This document shows, one piece after another, positions 1 through 6,286 of a stretch of DNA of 7,681 bases. The notes under the pieces are model-generated. The model was not told the DNA's origin and made no database searches. It worked only from the letters and a program-made list of their open reading frames with translations. The position numbers and the translations under genes are program-made. Positions within the stretch are counted from its first letter, which is position 1. Every line of letters starts with the position of its first letter. Source of the stretch: Betaproteobacteria bacterium (lineage in GTDB: Bacteria; Pseudomonadota; Gammaproteobacteria; Burkholderiales; SG8-39); assembly GCA_947467405.1 (NCBI GenBank), contig CANIIN010000112.1, forward strand, positions 1 through 7,681, written 5' to 3'.

Positions 1-1118
1 CCTCGGACTTCTCGCCGCAGGCGGTGCGTGACACGGTCGACAAGGCCCTGACCATCGCCCGTTTCACGGCGAGCGACGATTGCGCCGGGCTGGCCGATAC
101 CGAGCTCATGGCGCGTCCCGCCGATCGCAAGGAACTCGACCTGTTCCACCCCTGGGACCTGCCGGTCGAGAAGGCCATCGAGATGGCGCGCCAGTGCGAG
201 GCGGCGGCGTTCCGGCTGGATCCGCGCATTGCCAATTCCGACGGCGTGCACGTCGCCTGCCAGCAGTCGCAGTTCGTGATGGCCAACAGCCGCGGCTTCA
301 TGGCCGGCTTTCCGACCTCGCGTCACTACCTGTCATGCGCGGTGATCGCCGAGGAAAACGGCCGCATGGAGCGCGACGACTGGTATGCGTCGGAGCGCGA
401 CGCCAAGGATCTCGCCAAGCCGTCAGCGGTCGGCGGCTATGCCGGACGGCGCGCGCTGGCGCGCCTGCGCGCGAAGAAGATTTCCACCACGCAGGCCCCG
501 ATCCTGTTCGAGGCGCCGGTGGCGAGCGGACTGCTGTCGCATTTCGTGGGGGCGGTGTCGGGCGGCAGCCTGTACCGCAAGGCGTCCTTCCTGACCGACA
601 GCCTGGGCACGCAGGTGTTCTCGAAGCTGGTGAACATCGTCGAGCGTCCGCACCAGCGTCGCGGGCAGGCCAGTTCTTGGTTCGACGACGACGGCGTGCT
701 GACGCGCGAGCGTGACGTGGTGAAGAACGGCGAATTGCTGGGCTACTTCCTCGGCACGTATTCGGCGCGTAAGCTCGGCATGCAGACCACCGGCAACGCC
801 GGCGGCAATTACAACCTCATCCTCGAACCCGGGAAGCGCAGCCTGAAGCAGATGATCCGTGACATGGGGCGCGGGCTGCTGGTGACCGAGCTCATGGGGC
901 AGGGCATCAACCTGGTGACCGGCGATTACTCGCGCGGTGCGGCCGGCTACTGGGTCGAGAACGGCGAGATCGTGCACCCGGTCGAGGAAATCACCATCGC
1001 CGGCAATCTGCGCGACATTTTCAAGGGCATCGTGGCCATGGGCAACGACGTGCTGGTGCGCGGTTCGCGGTCCTGCGGATCGATCCTGGTCGACAACATG
1101 ACCATTGCAGGCAACTGA
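1..1118 (+). CDS. pmbA: PmbA/TldE, TldD-PmbA family metalloprotease subunit (5' truncated)
   Basis: The reading frame is open from the left edge (first full codon at base 3) to TGA at 1116-1118. That is about 372 residues of a protein that is about 450 aa in E. coli, so roughly 75-80 N-terminal residues are missing. The first visible residues, SDFSPQAVRDTVDKALTIAR, and the next block ending in DDCAGLAD match the PmbA pattern in which a helix leads into 'ARYT..DPCAGL'. Further hallmarks are the FxxPVASGLLSH block, the GGSLYRKASFL block, the TTGNAGGNYNL block near residue 260, and a C-terminus ending in CGSILVDNMTIAGN. No HExxxH zinc motif is visible. This fits TldE/PmbA, the non-catalytic partner of TldD in the cytosolic heterodimer that processes peptides such as microcin B17 precursor and CcdA. 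The next gene starts 232 bases downstream on the same strand, with no obvious terminator between. Family assignment is secure; cellular substrates cannot be inferred here. Confidence 0.95.
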   Translation, partial: SDFSPQAVRDTVDKALTIARFTASDDCAGLADTELMARPADRKELDLFHPWDLPVEKAIEMARQCEAAAFRLDPRIANSDGVHVACQQSQFVMANSRGFMAGFPTSRHYLSCAVIAEENGRMERDDWYASERDAKDLAKPSAVGGYAGRRALARLRAKKISTTQAPILFEAPVASGLLSHFVGAVSGGSLYRKASFLTDSLGTQVFSKLVNIVERPHQRRGQASSWFDDDGVLTRERDVVKNGELLGYFLGTYSARKLGMQTTGNAGGNYNLILEPGKRSLKQMIRDMGRGLLVTELMGQGINLVTGDYSRGAAGYWVENGEIVHPVEEITIAGNLRDIFKGIVAMGNDVLVRGSRSCGSILVDNMTIAGN

Positions 1119-1151
1119 GGCAGACAACTGAGGCAGGCAACCGAGGCGGGC
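1113..1151. repeat. Three 13-bp tandem repeats spanning the pmbA stop codon
   Basis: Three back-to-back 13-base units are seen: AACTGAGGCAGAC (1113-1125), AACTGAGGCAGGC (1126-1138) and AACCGAGGCGGGC (1139-1151). Unit 2 differs from unit 1 at one base and unit 3 differs from unit 2 at two. The first unit contains the pmbA stop codon. The 13 bases upstream (1100-1112) share only the GCAGGC end, so the array may have grown from the gene's own 3' end. A regulatory role is not evident. Confidence 0.7.
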
Positions 1152-1292
1152 GGCTGCGGCTGCTGTCCGAGAACTGAAATCGGGGCGCTGATTCATGACT
1201 TTCGCAATCATTTCCGGCGGGCGTGGCGTGATCGAACAACTGTGTGATGGTCAATCCGAGCAGGGAAATGGCCCGAAGAAGCGCGCCAGTGC

Positions 1293-1322
1293 TTGTTCTG
1301 CAGGCACCGTCTATTTTACGAT
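1293..1322 (+). promoter_or_regulatory. Candidate weak sigma-70 promoter for the GT41 gene
   Basis: TTGTTC at 1293-1298 is followed after 18 bases by TACGAT at 1317-1322. Each box matches the consensus only partly. Transcription from here would begin near 1329, inside the hairpin at 1321-1337, leaving a leader of about 20 bases. An overlapping TATTTT at 1312-1317 is an alternative -10 but then the spacing (13) is too short. The gene could instead be read through from pmbA. Confidence 0.2.
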
Positions 1323-1337
1323 CCGGCTCCGCCGGAT
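1321..1337 (+). promoter_or_regulatory. Short perfect hairpin just upstream of the GT41 start
   Basis: ATCCGGC-TCC-GCCGGAT is a perfect 7-bp stem with a 3-base loop. It ends 13 bases before the ATG at 1351 and no T-run follows, so it is not a classical terminator. The only purine stretch that could act as a Shine-Dalgarno (GGATGG, 1334-1339) lies mostly in the 3' arm, so the stem could limit ribosome access. The inverted repeat is seen directly; the regulatory role is inference. Confidence 0.35.
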
Positions 1338-1350
1338 GGCCTGATTCACC

Positions 1351-3096
1351 ATGCTGGGCCGTTTACTGCAGTCGGTATTGGGCCAGGACGCGAGCGCGCT
1401 GAACGCACGCGGCATTGCCGCCTGGCAGCGTGGCGACTTGGCGTCGGCCGAAGAGTTGTTCCGATCGGCCCTGAAACGCGACTCCAATCATGCCAGTGCT
1501 GCCAGCAACCTGGGCATGGTGCTGGCGGCCCGCGGGCGCATGGACGATGCGGTGGTGGTGCTGCGCGAAGCGGTGGCGATCGATCCCCGTCATGTCGGCG
1601 CGCGCATCAATCTCGCCGTGATCCTTCACCAGGGGGGCGGCATCCCCGAAGCCGTTTTCCATCTCGATCAGGCGCTGGAACTGGAGCCGGGCAATCGCCT
1701 GGCCCGCGCCAACCGCATCAAGCCCCTGATGGATCTGTGCGACTGGGCGGCGGTGGCGCGCGAAGTGGAGACCCTCAAGGCCGAAGCGCAGGCAGGCGCG
1801 ACACGCTGGGCCGACGCCATTCCGCCCTTCGTGTCGCTGCTGCTGCCGTTCTCGCCGGCCTTCCAGCTGTCTGTGGCCCGCCATCACGCCATGTCCTGTG
1901 CGGCCCTGCTGGAGACCGACCCGCGGACCAGTCACCTCACCTCCAACGCCGCCGAGGCAGGGCGCCGGCTGCGCATTGGCTACCTGTCGGCGGATTTCCA
2001 TGACCACGCCACGGCGCACCTCAGCCTGGGCCTCTACGCCGCGCACGACCGTACCCATTTCGATATCACGGCTTATTCCATCGGGCAGGTGCCGACGCAT
2101 GGCGACGGCAGCGAATACCGGCGGCGCATCGAATTCGGCTGCGACAGCTTCGTTGAAGCCAGCGACCTGTCCAGTGCGCAACTCGCGCGCCGCATCGCCG
2201 CCGACCGTATCGACATTCTGGTCGACATGAAGGGCTACACCGGCGGCGCGCGTCCCGACGTCATGGCGCGCAGGCCGGCGCCCTTGCAGGTGAGCTACCT
2301 CGGTTATCCCGGCACCATGGGCGCGGACTTCATCGATTACCTCATCGCTGACCGCGTGCTGGTACCGGAGGGCAGCGAACAATGGTATGCCGAGAAGATC
2401 GTCTACATGCCGGCGAGTTACCAGATCAATGACGATGCGCAGGCCATCGCCGACAGCGTGCCGCCGCGCGCGACGCTCGGGCTGCCCGATGGCGCCTTCG
2501 TGTTCTGCTGTTTCAACCAGTTGTACAAGACCGAGCCGCAGATCTTCGCGGCCTGGATGCGCATCCTGCAGGCGGTGCCGGGCAGCGTGCTGTGGCTGCA
2601 GTGCGGGCATCCGGTCGGCGAGGAGCGCCTGCGCGCCGCGGCGGCTGCGGCCGGGGTCGATCCGGCGCGGCTGGTGTTCGCCCCCTACGAGCGCAAGACG
2701 GACCACCTGGCGCGTCATGCCTACGTCGACCTGTTCCTCGATACCCATGTGGTCAACGCCCACACCACCGCCAGCGACGCGCTGTGGGCCGGTGTTCCGC
2801 TGCTGACCTGGCCGGGCGAGTCGTTCGCATCGCGCGTCGCCGCCAGCCTGTTGAATGCCGTCGGCATGGCCGATTGCGTCATGGCGGACCTGGCCGCCTA
2901 TGAGGCGCGGGCCGTGCAACTGGCCTTCAATCCAGAACAACTGATGGGACTGCAGAACCGGCTGGCGGCCAACCGCAAAACCACGCCCCTGTTCGATACC
3001 GGCGCCTGCGTGGCGGCCCTGGAACTGGCCTACCGCCGCATGTGGGCCGATCGTTGCCACGGGGGGCGGCAGGTGTCCTTTCGGGTGGGCACCTGA
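1351..3096 (+). CDS. TPR-containing GT41 family (OGT/SPINDLY-like) protein O-glycosyltransferase
   Basis: A 581-residue protein with no signal peptide or membrane segment, so probably cytosolic. Residues about 16-117 form three tetratricopeptide repeats, with a degenerate fourth to about 140. The rest is the GT41 catalytic region (Glyco_transf_41) in two halves. Human OGT landmarks recur: SADFHDHATAHL at 213-224 with His219 at the place of OGT His498; LVDMKGYTGGARPDV from 290; PAPLQVSYLGYPGTMGADF from about 310; FNQLYK at 388-393 with Lys393 at the place of OGT Lys842, which contacts UDP; HTTASDALWAGVPL from 471, the nucleotide-binding HTT loop; and WPGESFASRVAASL after it. All expected active-site positions appear intact. 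The family moves a sugar, usually GlcNAc or glucose, from a UDP-sugar to protein Ser/Thr or, in HMW1C-like members, Asn; the donor and target here are unknown. ATG 1351 is the first start after an in-frame TGA at 1342, but lacks a good Shine-Dalgarno. No adhesin, flagellin or sugar-synthesis gene is adjacent. Confidence 0.92.
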   Translation: MLGRLLQSVLGQDASALNARGIAAWQRGDLASAEELFRSALKRDSNHASAASNLGMVLAARGRMDDAVVVLREAVAIDPRHVGARINLAVILHQGGGIPEAVFHLDQALELEPGNRLARANRIKPLMDLCDWAAVAREVETLKAEAQAGATRWADAIPPFVSLLLPFSPAFQLSVARHHAMSCAALLETDPRTSHLTSNAAEAGRRLRIGYLSADFHDHATAHLSLGLYAAHDRTHFDITAYSIGQVPTHGDGSEYRRRIEFGCDSFVEASDLSSAQLARRIAADRIDILVDMKGYTGGARPDVMARRPAPLQVSYLGYPGTMGADFIDYLIADRVLVPEGSEQWYAEKIVYMPASYQINDDAQAIADSVPPRATLGLPDGAFVFCCFNQLYKTEPQIFAAWMRILQAVPGSVLWLQCGHPVGEERLRAAAAAAGVDPARLVFAPYERKTDHLARHAYVDLFLDTHVVNAHTTASDALWAGVPLLTWPGESFASRVAASLLNAVGMADCVMADLAAYEARAVQLAFNPEQLMGLQNRLAANRKTTPLFDTGACVAALELAYRRMWADRCHGGRQVSFRVGT

Positions 3097-3294
3097 TCGG
3101 CGCCTGCCTGGGCAGTCGGTGCGGCTCATGCGCCATCGCGCGGTAGCGCCGCTATTTGGGCAGAATGGCGACAGCCCCCCCCAATTGACGGCGCAAGGGT
3201 CTACAATTATTGCGTGGTAGCCGTTTCTTCCAGTAAAGCTATTATTTTTAATAAAACCATTTATTGCAGGTAAACCAAAAAGCAGGAGGTTCTC
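3097..3294 (+). promoter_or_regulatory. Leader and probable promoter region of the TRAP binding-protein gene
   Basis: This 198-base gap changes from GC-rich to AT-rich near 3201 and stays so to about 3280, unlike the rest of the window. It holds a C8 run (3175-3182), TTGACG (3185-3190), TACAAT (3202-3207), TATTAT (3240-3245) and a weak A/T inverted repeat AATAAA-ACCA-TTTATT (3250-3265). TTGACG and TACAAT are only 11 bases apart, so they cannot be a normal -35/-10 pair, and I cannot place the start of transcription with confidence. I found no GG-N10-GC sigma-54 site. A short CTGCC/GGCAG hairpin at 3104-3115 after the GT41 stop has no T-run and is not a convincing terminator. Confidence 0.4.
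3284..3289 (+). promoter_or_regulatory. Strong ribosome binding site of the TRAP binding-protein gene
   Basis: A full AGGAGG Shine-Dalgarno lies 5 bases before ATG 3295 and 11 bases before the alternative ATG at 3301, favouring the first. It is the strongest ribosome site in the window, as expected for a periplasmic receptor made in excess over its membrane partners. Confidence 0.85.
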
Positions 3295-4458
3295 ATGACA
3301 ATGGAAAGACGTTCGTTTCTCAAGAAGGCCGGTATCGGCCTTGCTGCAACGGCGGCAACAGCCCCCGCCATCGCCCAGACCAGTGGCGGCCCCACCGTCA
3401 ATTGGCGCCTGGCATCCAGTTTTCCCAAGAGTCTCGACACTATCTTCGGCGGTGCAGAAACGATTGCCAAGCGCGTGTCCGCGGCAACCGGCGGCAAGTT
3501 CACCATCAAGGTGTTCGCCGGCGGCGAAATCGTACCGCCGTTCTCGGTGCATACCGCGGTTCAGAACGCCACGGTGGAGTGCGCGCACACGGCACCTTAC
3601 TATTTCTTCGGTACCGATCCGACGTTCGCCTTTTCCTGTGCGATTCCGTTCGGCCTGAACGCACGGCAGCAGAATGCCTGGATGTACCACGGCGGCGGCA
3701 TGGAACTCATGCGCGAGTTCTACAAGGACTACAACATCATCCATTTTCCGGCCGGCAATACCGGCGTGCAGATGGGCGGCTGGTTCCGCAAGGAAATCAA
3801 GACCGTTGCCGACCTGAAGGGTCTGAAGATGCGCATCGGCGGAACCGCCGGTCTGCCGCTGCAGAAACTCGGCGTGGTGCCGCAGCAGATTCCCGGCGGT
3901 GAGATCTACCCGGCGCTGGAAAAGGGCACCATCGACGCAGCCGAGTGGGTCGGCCCCTATGACGACGAGAAACTGGGTTTCTACAAGGTGGCGAAGTTCT
4001 ACCACTATCCGGGCTGGTGGGAGGGCGGTCCAGAACTGGATCTGTTCGTCAACCAGAAGGCCTGGGACGCGCTGCCCAAGGAATATCAGGCCATTCTCGA
4101 GGCCGCCTGCTACGAGGCAAACGTCGACATGCTGGCCAAGTACGACGCGCTGAACCCCGCCGCGCTGAAGAGGCTGGTTGCGAATGGCGTGAAACTGGTG
4201 CCGTTCAGCAACGAAGTGATGGCCGCGTGCTTCAAGGCGGTGATGGAAACCTACGACGAAATCGCCGAGAAGAACGCCAAGTTCAAGAAGGTGTTCGATT
4301 CGTGGAAGGTATTCCGTTCCGAGGCCATCCAGTGGTCGCAGGTGGCGGAGAGCCGTTTCGACAACTTCATGATCGGTGCCGAGAAGTCGCTGCGTGTTCC
4401 GGCCAAGGCTGCACCGGCGAAAGCGGCGGCTGCAAAAGCTGCACCGGCCAAGAAGTAA
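3295..4458 (+). CDS. dctP: TRAP transporter periplasmic substrate-binding protein (DctP family, 2-oxo/2-hydroxy acid type)
   Basis: A 387-residue secreted receptor. The N-terminus has a twin-arginine signal (ERRSFLKKAGIGLAATAATA, Arg5-Arg6) with likely cleavage after AIA (residue 27), suggesting export in folded form by Tat. The mature part follows the DctP fold: NWRLASSFPKSLDTIFGGAE from 36, the NTGVQMGGW block with Gln159, LKGLKMRIGG with Arg180 (the conserved TRAP arginine that binds the ligand carboxylate), and IDAAEWVGPYDD with Glu217-Trp218. Gln, Arg and Glu-Trp at these places match, from memory, the pyruvate and cation site of TakP and the lactate-binding TRAP receptor of Thermus. A 2-oxo or 2-hydroxy monocarboxylate is therefore likelier than a C4-dicarboxylate; the symbol is only at family level. 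Residues about 368-387 form an unusual Lys/Ala/Pro-rich tail. The cognate permease is probably dctQM, encoded convergently just downstream. Family confidence is high, ligand moderate. Confidence 0.93.
   Translation: MTMERRSFLKKAGIGLAATAATAPAIAQTSGGPTVNWRLASSFPKSLDTIFGGAETIAKRVSAATGGKFTIKVFAGGEIVPPFSVHTAVQNATVECAHTAPYYFFGTDPTFAFSCAIPFGLNARQQNAWMYHGGGMELMREFYKDYNIIHFPAGNTGVQMGGWFRKEIKTVADLKGLKMRIGGTAGLPLQKLGVVPQQIPGGEIYPALEKGTIDAAEWVGPYDDEKLGFYKVAKFYHYPGWWEGGPELDLFVNQKAWDALPKEYQAILEAACYEANVDMLAKYDALNPAALKRLVANGVKLVPFSNEVMAACFKAVMETYDEIAEKNAKFKKVFDSWKVFRSEAIQWSQVAESRFDNFMIGAEKSLRVPAKAAPAKAAAAKAAPAKK
4406..4453 (+). repeat. Direct repeat encoding the Lys/Ala/Pro tail of the binding protein
   Basis: The core GCTGCACCGGC occurs twice, at 4408-4418 and 4438-4448, exactly 30 bases (10 codons) apart and flanked by A/G-rich lysine codons. 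The repeat keeps frame and encodes the KAAPAK units of the C-terminal tail, consistent with growth of the tail by in-frame duplication. Confidence 0.6.
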
Positions 4459-4494
4459 GCCGCGTTCGAAGCGGGCCTTTGCGGCCGCCTTCGG

Positions 4495-4530
4495 AAAAAC
4501 AAAACCCCGCCGCGGCGGGGTTTTGTTTTT
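4495..4530. terminator. Bidirectional Rho-independent terminator between convergent TRAP genes
   Basis: A perfect 36-bp inverted repeat is centred between bases 4512 and 4513. The GC core is CCCCGCCGCGGCGGGG (4505-4520), flanked by A-rich sequence on the left and T-rich on the right, so the transcript of either strand gives a GC hairpin followed by U residues. It lies 36 bases after the binding-protein stop (4458) and 16 bases past the dctM stop (4547) on the other strand, ideal for ending both messages. An imperfect hairpin with two bulges (4465-4474 with 4485-4496) directly precedes it. Confidence 0.93.
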
Positions 4531-4546
4531 TGGCGCCCGGTTTCGG

Positions 4547-6286
4547 TTATTTGCCGCCCATCGCTTTTTCGATCGCCTTCTGCGCGTCGTCCTGCCCCGA
4601 CGCAGCCCCGCTTTCGGTCGTGCCGTCCTTGTTGGCGTCACCCTCCTCGGGAGCCATGCCCGGCGCGGAAGGATCGACCGGGACCTCGATATTGATCTGG
4701 TCCGTATTCACGGCCTTCTTCTTGTCGAGTCCGCCGCCGACGATATCCGGGAAGGCGATGATCAGGCCGACCATGACGATCTGGATCAGCACGAACGGCA
4801 CGGCGCCCCAGTAGATCTGCATGGTCGTCACGGGTGGCGTGCGCTTGCCCGTGATCTTGTCGATGTACTCCTTGATGGGCGCCACGCTGCGCAGGTAGAA
4901 CAGCGCGAATCCGAACGGCGGATGCATGAACGAGGTCTGCATGTTCACCGCCAGCAGCACGCCGAACCACACCAGATCGATGCCCAGTTTGTCCGCCACC
5001 GGGCCGACCAGCGGAATGATGATGAACGACAGTTCGACGAAGTCGCGGAAGAACGCCAGGAAGAAGATCAGGATGTTCACCACGATCAGGAAGCCCAGCT
5101 GTCCGCCCGGCAGGCCGGTGAGCAGATGCTCGACCCAGATGTGACCATCCACCCCGTAGAAAGTCAGGCTGAAGACGCGCGCTCCCACCAGGATGAACAC
5201 CACGAACGCGGTCAGTTTGGCCGTCGAGTCCATGGCCTGCCGCAGCAACGACATGGAGAGTCGGCGGCGTGCAACCGCCATGATCAGTGCGCCGGTGGCG
5301 CCCATGGCGCCACCCTCGGTCGGTGTGGCCACACCGAGGAAGATCGTGCCCAGCACCAGAAAGATCAGCGCCAGCGGTGGTATCAGCACGAAGGTGACGC
5401 GTGTGGCGATCTTGGAAAGCAGGCCGAGTTTGAACGCCGTGTTGATCACTGATGCGACAAACGCAATAGCGACGCCGACCGAGGTGGAGATGACCAGCGT
5501 TTCGTCGGTCGCCATGTCCGGCGGCAGGCGAAACTTGGCGAACGCCACCGCTGCGGCGACCGAGATGATGAACAGCACCGCCAGGGATGGCGTCCCGCTG
5601 CTGCCATTGGGCTCCCGGAACACGCGCGCCTCGATCGGCAGCGCCGGCGCCCAGGTCGGCTTGAAGATCGTGATGCCGAGCACGTAGATCACGTAGAAGC
5701 TGGTCAGCACCAGGCCGGGGATGAAGGCGCCGGCATACATGTCGCCGACCGACCGTCCGAGCTGGTCGGCCATGATGATCAGCACCAGCGAGGGCGGGAT
5801 GATCTGCGCCAGCGTGCCGGAAGCGGCGATCACGCCCGAGGCGAGCCGCTTGTCGTAGCCGTAGCGGAGCATGATCGGCAGCGAGATCAGGCCCATCGAG
5901 ATGACCGAGGCAGCTACCACGCCGGTGGTTGCTGCCAGCATGGCGCCGACGATGATGACCGCGTAGGCCAGGCCGCCGCGGACCGGGCCGAACAGCTGGC
6001 CGATGGTGTCGAGCAGGTCTTCCGCCATGCCGGAGCGTTCGAGGATCAGGCCCATGAAGGTGAAGAAGGGCACCGCCAGCAGCGTTTCGTTGTTCATCAC
6101 GCCGAACACGCGTTCGGGCATGGCCTGCACCAGTTCGGCCGGCAGGACACCGAGGGCAATGCCGATCAGCCCGAAGAAGATGCCATTGGCAGCGAGGGCA
6201 AAGGCCAGGGGGTAGCCGAGCAGCAGGAACAGGATCAGGCAGCCGAAGATGATCGGTGCCAGGTTGGCGGCGATGAAGGCGCTCAT
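4547..6286 (-). CDS. dctM: TRAP transporter large permease subunit (DctM family)
   Basis: A 579-residue, very hydrophobic inner-membrane protein with a dozen or more predicted membrane segments between residues about 10 and 512. DctM hallmarks include NNETLLAVPFFTFMGLILER (66-84), a GAMLAATTGVVAASVISMG stretch (114-132), the SGTLAQIIPPS hairpin loop (156-166), GVATPTEGGAMGATGAL (318-334) and MQTSFMHPPFGFALFYL (449-465). These resemble the conserved loops of the DctM channel, which moves substrate delivered by the periplasmic receptor using a sodium gradient. It is longer than the usual 425-430 aa form because of extra sequence around residues 215-300, with added hydrophobic stretches, and a polar, acidic tail at about 518-579. 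Longer DctM proteins of this sort are known. The ATG overlaps the dctQ stop as ATGA, implying translational coupling. The gene ends 88 bases from the convergent receptor gene. Confidence 0.95.
   Translation of the reverse strand: MSAFIAANLAPIIFGCLILFLLLGYPLAFALAANGIFFGLIGIALGVLPAELVQAMPERVFGVMNNETLLAVPFFTFMGLILERSGMAEDLLDTIGQLFGPVRGGLAYAVIIVGAMLAATTGVVAASVISMGLISLPIMLRYGYDKRLASGVIAASGTLAQIIPPSLVLIIMADQLGRSVGDMYAGAFIPGLVLTSFYVIYVLGITIFKPTWAPALPIEARVFREPNGSSGTPSLAVLFIISVAAAVAFAKFRLPPDMATDETLVISTSVGVAIAFVASVINTAFKLGLLSKIATRVTFVLIPPLALIFLVLGTIFLGVATPTEGGAMGATGALIMAVARRRLSMSLLRQAMDSTAKLTAFVVFILVGARVFSLTFYGVDGHIWVEHLLTGLPGGQLGFLIVVNILIFFLAFFRDFVELSFIIIPLVGPVADKLGIDLVWFGVLLAVNMQTSFMHPPFGFALFYLRSVAPIKEYIDKITGKRTPPVTTMQIYWGAVPFVLIQIVMVGLIIAFPDIVGGGLDKKKAVNTDQINIEVPVDPSAPGMAPEEGDANKDGTTESGAASGQDDAQKAIEKAMGGK

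Larger units (their letters stand above)
1195..1344 (+). other. Possible 49-codon upstream ORF (weak)
   Basis: An ATG at 1195 opens a 49-codon frame (begins MTFAIISGGRGVIEQL, ends RLRRMA) that stops at TGA 1342-1344, six bases before the ATG of the glycosyltransferase gene and in the same frame. A GGGGCG at 1182-1187 lies about 7 bases before the ATG and is a poor Shine-Dalgarno. The product resembles nothing I recognise. The frame is bounded by stops at 1189 and 1342, a length that arises by chance in GC-rich DNA. It could be a small coupled leader ORF, but coding is not supported by anything beyond position. Confidence 0.12.

Noticed and set aside
423..1211. A 262-codon minus-strand frame opposite pmbA
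   Set aside because: The plus strand encodes conserved PmbA blocks throughout; the antisense translation has no recognisable motif.
3185..3207. TTGACG and TACAAT as a sigma-70 promoter pair
   Set aside because: The spacing is only 11 bases, well short of the usual 16-18, so they cannot serve together as -35 and -10.
1363..4641. A 1092-codon open frame on the minus strand across the GT41 and binding-protein genes
   Set aside because: It lies antisense to two genes with clear family motifs, crosses the intergenic region and the terminator, and its translation is Arg/His/Gly-rich with no recognisable domain. Long antisense frames are expected in GC-rich coding DNA.
4376..5452. A 358-codon plus-strand frame across the terminator and dctM
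   Set aside because: It is antisense to dctM, reads through the palindromic terminator, and gives a His/Arg/Gln-rich translation without family resemblance.
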